Part shown: positions 5,690-9,322 of the stretch, piece after piece
How the letters are laid out: every line of letters starts with the position of its first letter
Position numbering within the stretch: the first letter of the stretch is position 1
Assembly (NCBI GenBank): GCA_020847355.1
Contig: JADLCG010000029.1
Coordinates: 1-9,322, forward strand
DNA length: 9,322 nt
DNA from: Anaerolineales bacterium
GTDB taxonomy: Bacteria > Chloroflexota > Anaerolineae > Anaerolineales > Villigracilaceae
Direction of reading: 5' to 3'
The notes under the pieces: model-generated
What the model was told of the DNA's origin: nothing
The model's database searches: none
What the model saw: the letters and a program-made list of their open reading frames with translations, nothing else
Position numbers and translations under genes: made by a program

Positions 5690-7021
5690 ATGCTTAATAA
5701 AATTCAAGGCTGGATCTCCGCTCCTGAATATCCGCAAGACCATGAAAAAAGCAGGTCCGCGACTCTGCTCAATATCGTCTTGTGGATTTTTCTCAGCATG
5801 GCTCTGCTATATGGGGCATTCGCGCCAATTGTTCCAGAATTGCGTCTCCGTCGTTTCTTTGTCATCGCGCCATTTATATTAATTTTGTTTCTGCTGAAAC
5901 ACACTTTGAATCTCGGTTACGTCAAAATTACCGGCGCGCTAATTGTTTTTTCTCTCTGGCTTTTATTCACTGCGGCCATGTTTTACGGAGCGGATTACAA
6001 CAACCCGGCTTATATGGGTTATTTACTGGTTGTGGTCACCGCTGGATTAGTCTTAAATTGGCGGAACGCGATTGGCTGGGGCATCCTCAGCGTCATCACT
6101 AGCGCCTTGCTAATTATTTTGGGGGTAAAGGGCTATTTACCGCAATCGCAAGAGGAAACGCCAGTCCTGGCTTTTTGGATGGCGCAGACCGTTTATATTA
6201 TTGTCGCGACCATTTTGGTCAGTCAGGCGATCCGTAAAATTGACGAAGCCTTTGAAAACACCCAGCGCGAAATGCACGAGCGTAAACGTATAGAAATTGA
6301 ACGCGAAAAATACATCAAGGAATTAGCTTCTAAAAACGCAGAACTTGAGCGCTTCACTTATACTGTTTCGCACGATTTGAAAAGTCCGCTGATCACCATC
6401 AGCGGCTATGCCGGTTTGCTGGAAAAAGACGCGCAAGAGCCTAATCCAGAGAAGTTCAGAAACGATATAGATAAAATCACCGAAGCCGCTAAAAAAATGC
6501 AAGAACTGCTCAACGATTTGCTCAAACTTTCGCGCGTCGGCAACTTGATCAACCCGCCGGAAGAAGTTGCCTTCAATCAAATTGTCGAAGAAGCCCTCGC
6601 GCTCATCGGCGCCAACTTATACGACAAAAGGATTCAAATCCGCGTACAAGCGGATATGCCGCACGTGCGCGTAGATCGCATCCGTTTGGTAGAGGTTATG
6701 CAAAACCTGATTGAGAACGCCGTCAAATTTTCAAGCGCGCAAGCGCATCCGACTATTGAAATTGGCAGTGAAGAACAAAATGGCGCGCCTGTCTTTTTCG
6801 TCAGAGATAACGGCGTTGGGATTGACCCAAAACATCACGAGCGCGTGTTTGGTCTATTCAACAAATTAAATATTGACAACTCAGGCACCGGAGTTGGGCT
6901 GGCTTTGGTCAAGCGCATTATTGAATTGCACGGCGGCAAAATTTGGATCAAATCAGAACTCAATCAAGGGGCGACGTTCTACTTTACCTTACTGAAAATC
7001 CCTGAAAAAAGCGTCAGCTAA
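5690..7021 (+). CDS. Membrane sensor histidine kinase (orphan)
   Basis: A 443-residue kinase. Six hydrophobic helices fill the N-terminus (about 25-47, 55-71, 79-98, 106-122, 127-145, 159-179) with very short loops, so it probably senses a membrane or intramembrane cue rather than a periplasmic ligand; the signal is unknown. A charged, helical linker (about 181-222) leads to the dimerisation domain with phospho-acceptor H228 in FTYTVSHDLKSPL. The ATPase domain shows the N box (N339, N343 in NLIENAVKFS), the G1 box RDNGVGID (372-379), an F-box-like VFGLFNKL, and the G2 box GTGVGLALV from 399. All catalytic boxes are intact. No PAS or HAMP domain is evident. No response regulator lies beside it, so its partner is elsewhere. 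It starts 78 nt after the antiporter on the same strand but seems to have its own promoter. ATG 5690 lacks a ribosome-binding site; no better in-frame start is evident. Confidence 0.92.
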   Translation: MLNKIQGWISAPEYPQDHEKSRSATLLNIVLWIFLSMALLYGAFAPIVPELRLRRFFVIAPFILILFLLKHTLNLGYVKITGALIVFSLWLLFTAAMFYGADYNNPAYMGYLLVVVTAGLVLNWRNAIGWGILSVITSALLIILGVKGYLPQSQEETPVLAFWMAQTVYIIVATILVSQAIRKIDEAFENTQREMHERKRIEIEREKYIKELASKNAELERFTYTVSHDLKSPLITISGYAGLLEKDAQEPNPEKFRNDIDKITEAAKKMQELLNDLLKLSRVGNLINPPEEVAFNQIVEEALALIGANLYDKRIQIRVQADMPHVRVDRIRLVEVMQNLIENAVKFSSAQAHPTIEIGSEEQNGAPVFFVRDNGVGIDPKHHERVFGLFNKLNIDNSGTGVGLALVKRIIELHGGKIWIKSELNQGATFYFTLLKIPEKSVS

Positions 7022-8620
7022 TTCCCGGCTGACAAACAACATGCCAAAATCGTCCTGATATAACAATTCATAACCTTGAAGCGCGCCCTTTCTTGCATCC
7101 ATATAAAACGGCAGGCTTTTTTCAAGCGCCTTTGATAAATCGGCGCCAGCGATAACATCCGCATTGGTGTAGTCAAAAACTTCTTGTCGCCAAAGAACAA
7201 TTACATCTGGGCGGCTCTTTTGTATATAGGAATAATCAGTCGGATACCAGCGGTATTTAACAATCCACCGCGGCGCGTCAGCGATATATACGCGCACGCT
7301 CCTATAAATATACAATTGCCGATTTAAGACAATCCGAGAAAGATACGCTTTGTCTATATGCGCGTAAAAACTCAGCGCGGCGCTATTTGCCTCTTTATTC
7401 GCCGCCTCAGCGTAAACAGTTTGGGCATAGTTCAAATTGTAAAATAACTGATTTACGAAAAGTCCAACAAATATCAAGCCGATCAACCAACGAGCAGATA
7501 CAACTTTGACGCTTCTGACCATCCAATCTACAACAGCGGGGAGCGTCGAGAACAAAGGCAGAAACGCCGGCAATAAATAATAGGGATGCCGAAGTTCGAC
7601 AAAAAATAAAAGGTATAGGCTGAACGGAATAGACCACAAAGCTATCAATAAATTAATTAAGCTTCTTTCTTTATCAAAAATCCCCACCAACATGGCAAAC
7701 GCCGCCAGCGCTAAAAAAATAACCTGCGCATAATATTCCTTAATCACGGGCAACCACAAAACAGGGCTCTTCCCCGACGAAAACATAAAGCCGGAAGAAG
7801 TCGCCTGTGCCTGCCCCATTTGCGCCTGAAGCGCCGCGTCTCTCTCGGATTTAAAGAACAAAAAGGGATTACAAACAAAGAAAGTAATGCCCATCAAGAA
7901 AATAAATTTAAAAGCCAAGTTCAAGCCGGCTTTGATATTTATCTTTTTTTGAAACCATCCTAAAAAGAGGTAAGCCGGAATCGCCGCAAAAAAGAAGAAG
8001 CCGATCAATTTCGTAGCGCTGGCTAATCCGCAAAAAAGAGCGGCGTAATAAAAAATCCTGCCAAAAGCGAGGTTGTCTCTTTGCAGAAAAAAAAGCGTCA
8101 GCGTTACAAAAAGGAAGACCAAGCTTTCAGGATGCCACCATAAACTATTGGTCGTGACCATCGGCACGGTCAGTAAAAACAAAAATAATAAAATTGAACG
8201 AAACCAATCCCTGAATTTCGTCTGCATATAAACCAGCAAAGCGAGGCTGGCTAACATAGGCAAAACGCTGACAATCTGGCGCAACGCCAGCAAGTCTATG
8301 GATATAGACTCAACCCCAAACAATCTCAACGGAAGCAAGGCGAAGAGCGCCGAATACAAATAAAATGGATATCCGTAATAATAATGTTTGTACTGAATAA
8401 AGCGGTAAACCGATTGCAAAAAAGAATCAGCCGGTTGATCGAGCATCCCCATCAAACGCGGATATTGAGCAAATTCATCAGGCGCAAACGTAGAAAGCAT
8501 TGGCAAATCCTTGGCGCCTTGTGAATTTGGCGCAAGGAAAATAAAAAAATACGCGAGCGCGCAGAAAATCAAAGTTATTAGCGTTTGCCCAAAAGCGCGT
8601 TTGGTCATCTCTGGCTTCAT
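6989..8620 (-). CDS. GT-C type membrane glycosyltransferase (family 39/ArnT/PMT-like)
   Basis: A 543-residue polytopic protein with an N-terminal helix (about 12-31) and roughly ten further helices to about residue 400, then a soluble, extracytoplasmic C-terminal domain of about 140 residues. An acidic pair D48-E49 in FAPDEFAQYPRL sits in the first external loop, where GT-C enzymes of the PMT/ArnT kind carry their catalytic acidic residue. SLWWHPESLVFLF, GLASATKLIGFF and LRHPYYLLPAFLP are also characteristic. Such enzymes move a sugar from a polyprenyl-phosphate donor to a lipid or protein on the outer face; donor and acceptor cannot be told here. The ATG at 8620 has only AGG touching it, so M5 (start 8608) is a possible alternative start. 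It diverges from clpS with 60 bp between starts, and its last ten codons and stop overlap the 3' end of the kinase gene by 33 bp, tail to tail. Confidence 0.82.
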   Translation of the reverse strand: MKPEMTKRAFGQTLITLIFCALAYFFIFLAPNSQGAKDLPMLSTFAPDEFAQYPRLMGMLDQPADSFLQSVYRFIQYKHYYYGYPFYLYSALFALLPLRLFGVESISIDLLALRQIVSVLPMLASLALLVYMQTKFRDWFRSILLFLFLLTVPMVTTNSLWWHPESLVFLFVTLTLFFLQRDNLAFGRIFYYAALFCGLASATKLIGFFFFAAIPAYLFLGWFQKKINIKAGLNLAFKFIFLMGITFFVCNPFLFFKSERDAALQAQMGQAQATSSGFMFSSGKSPVLWLPVIKEYYAQVIFLALAAFAMLVGIFDKERSLINLLIALWSIPFSLYLLFFVELRHPYYLLPAFLPLFSTLPAVVDWMVRSVKVVSARWLIGLIFVGLFVNQLFYNLNYAQTVYAEAANKEANSAALSFYAHIDKAYLSRIVLNRQLYIYRSVRVYIADAPRWIVKYRWYPTDYSYIQKSRPDVIVLWRQEVFDYTNADVIAGADLSKALEKSLPFYMDARKGALQGYELLYQDDFGMLFVSRELADAFFRDFQ

Positions 8621-8680
8621 CCTAAAATTAATTTCATCGAACCGGCTTCGTCAGCATAAGTTAAAATTGACCAGATCAAA

Positions 8681-8983
8681 ATGCATCAAACCATTCCTGA
8701 AATTGAGTTCGCTGAAGCGCGTGAAGCGGAGTTCGAGCCGTTGTACCGCATCCTGATTCACAACGACCACGTCACGCCCATGGATTTTGTGATCCAGGTC
8801 CTGAAATCCGTCTTCTTCCTCGCCAATGATAAAGCCGCAGAGATTATGTTAACCGCACACATCAAAGGCAACGCCTACGTACAAACCGTCTCAAAATCAG
8901 AAGCTGAAAAACGAGTGAAACAAGCGCACGAACTCGCCCTTTTGGCAAAATTTCCGTTGCGCTTTACGCTCGAGCCGGAATGA
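8681..8983 (+). CDS. clpS: ATP-dependent Clp protease adaptor ClpS
   Basis: A 100-residue protein of typical ClpS length. ClpS binds the N-terminal domain of the ClpA or ClpC unfoldase and delivers proteins bearing N-degrons (bulky hydrophobic first residues) to ClpP. The core is clear: YRILIHNDHVTPMDFVIQVL (22-41), a helix with AAEIMLTAHIKGNA (52-65), and the closing EAEKRVKQAHELA and PLRFTLEPE. N28, the gatekeeper M34 and H60 are conserved, but the second Asp of the usual NDD motif is His30. A flexible N-terminal extension of about 20 residues is present. ATG 8681 has no obvious Shine-Dalgarno site; TAAAAT at 8662-8667 could be a -10 box giving a very short leader, without a convincing -35. 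No clpA/clpC is adjacent. The gene diverges from the glycosyltransferase and its stop is 1 bp from the converging MFS gene's stop. Confidence 0.95.
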   Translation: MHQTIPEIEFAEAREAEFEPLYRILIHNDHVTPMDFVIQVLKSVFFLANDKAAEIMLTAHIKGNAYVQTVSKSEAEKRVKQAHELALLAKFPLRFTLEPE

Positions 8984-8984
8984 G

Positions 8985-9322
8985 TTACGCGGCGGAAGAA
9001 GATACAGTCACGCCGCCCGCTTCCATCGGTTCATCGCCGTTGAATTTGAGGAGTTGCGGAAATTTCCAAATAATCAAAAGCGTGCCGAGAATACAGCCGA
9101 TCCCGCCGCTGACCACCGCAAAAGGCGCGCCAAAGAACTGCGCCACCGAACCAGATTCAACTTCGCCAAGCTGGGGACCGCCCTGAAAGAAAATCTGATT
9201 GATGCTGGTCATCCGTCCGCGAATGTGATCGGGCGTTTGCAACTGCCGAAGCGTATTACGGATGATCGTACTCACGCCGTCTGCCGCGCCGGTTACGGCA
9301 ATTGCCGACCAAGCCACCACAA
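8985..9322 (-). CDS. MFS transporter, C-terminal fragment (MFS_3/EntS-like)
   Basis: The gene enters from the right edge on the minus strand and ends with TAA at 8987-8985. The 111 visible residues cover the last transmembrane helices of a major facilitator. The stretch TLRQLQTPDHIRGRMTSI carries the conserved loop of the MFS_3 group (EntS-like exporters), followed by PQLGEVESGSVAQFFGAPF and a last helix rich in Gly, Ile and Leu ending in LLIIWKFPQL. The tail NGDEPMEAGGVTVSSSAA is hydrophilic. Members export siderophores, macrolides or other small molecules by proton antiport; the substrate here is unknown. The GTG at the extreme edge is an internal codon rather than a start. Its 3' end meets clpS with a 1-bp gap (8984), so the two are transcribed toward each other. 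Confidence 0.85.
   Translation of the reverse strand, partial: VVAWSAIAVTGAADGVSTIIRNTLRQLQTPDHIRGRMTSINQIFFQGGPQLGEVESGSVAQFFGAPFAVVSGGIGCILGTLLIIWKFPQLLKFNGDEPMEAGGVTVSSSAA

Noticed and set aside
8511..8756. Plus-strand 81-codon frame across the glycosyltransferase-clpS divergent region
   Set aside because: Shadow of two supported genes with a Lys/Arg/Ser-rich composition and no family resemblance.
1..9322. CRISPR array, tRNA/rRNA genes, phage or defence cassette
   Set aside because: No regularly spaced repeats, cloverleaf-like sequence, rRNA-like sequence or hallmark proteins were seen.

Overview
The window holds ordinary bacterial chromosome with mostly housekeeping genes and mid-range GC by eye. 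Gene content (separate gatA and gatB for indirect Asn/Gln-tRNA charging, a short type I phosphomannose isomerase, a YbaL/Kef-like antiporter, a stand-alone histidine kinase, a GT-C glycosyltransferase, ClpS) and protein style suggest a free-living bacterium, possibly Chloroflexota (Anaerolineae-like). That placement is an impression from family resemblance, not a measurement.

Layout. Plus strand, left part: the last 99 residues of GatA, then a 78-nt gap carrying two strong, mutually exclusive hairpins, then complete gatB. A 56-codon two-helix membrane protein gene (1919-2089) with a strong Shine-Dalgarno site follows. About 280 nt of mostly featureless DNA leads to manA, which is best started at the ATG at 2370 rather than at an upstream TTG.

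Middle: between manA and the antiporter lies a weak terminator-like hairpin and then a ~115-bp nested palindrome (3396-3510). Its near-perfect 14-bp ends begin and finish in TA, which resembles a MITE. A 673-residue CPA2 cation:proton antiporter with a C-terminal RCK module comes next, then a six-helix orphan sensor histidine kinase that appears to be read from its own promoter with almost no 5' leader.

Right part: a minus-strand 543-residue GT-C membrane glycosyltransferase whose 3' end overlaps the kinase gene by 33 bp tail to tail. Divergent from it is clpS (plus strand), with an unusual His in the N-degron pocket. Clp adaptor clpS ends 1 bp from the stop of a minus-strand MFS exporter that runs off the window.

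How the genes relate: gatA and gatB encode two subunits of one amidotransferase. The remaining genes are a compact mix of central sugar metabolism, ion homeostasis, sensing, envelope glycosylation, proteolysis and export, with no evident shared pathway. I found no CRISPR array, tRNA, rRNA, phage or defence cassette. I see no convincing new multi-gene system; the best leads are the palindromic element, the gatA-gatB hairpins, the altered ClpS and the near-leaderless kinase gene.
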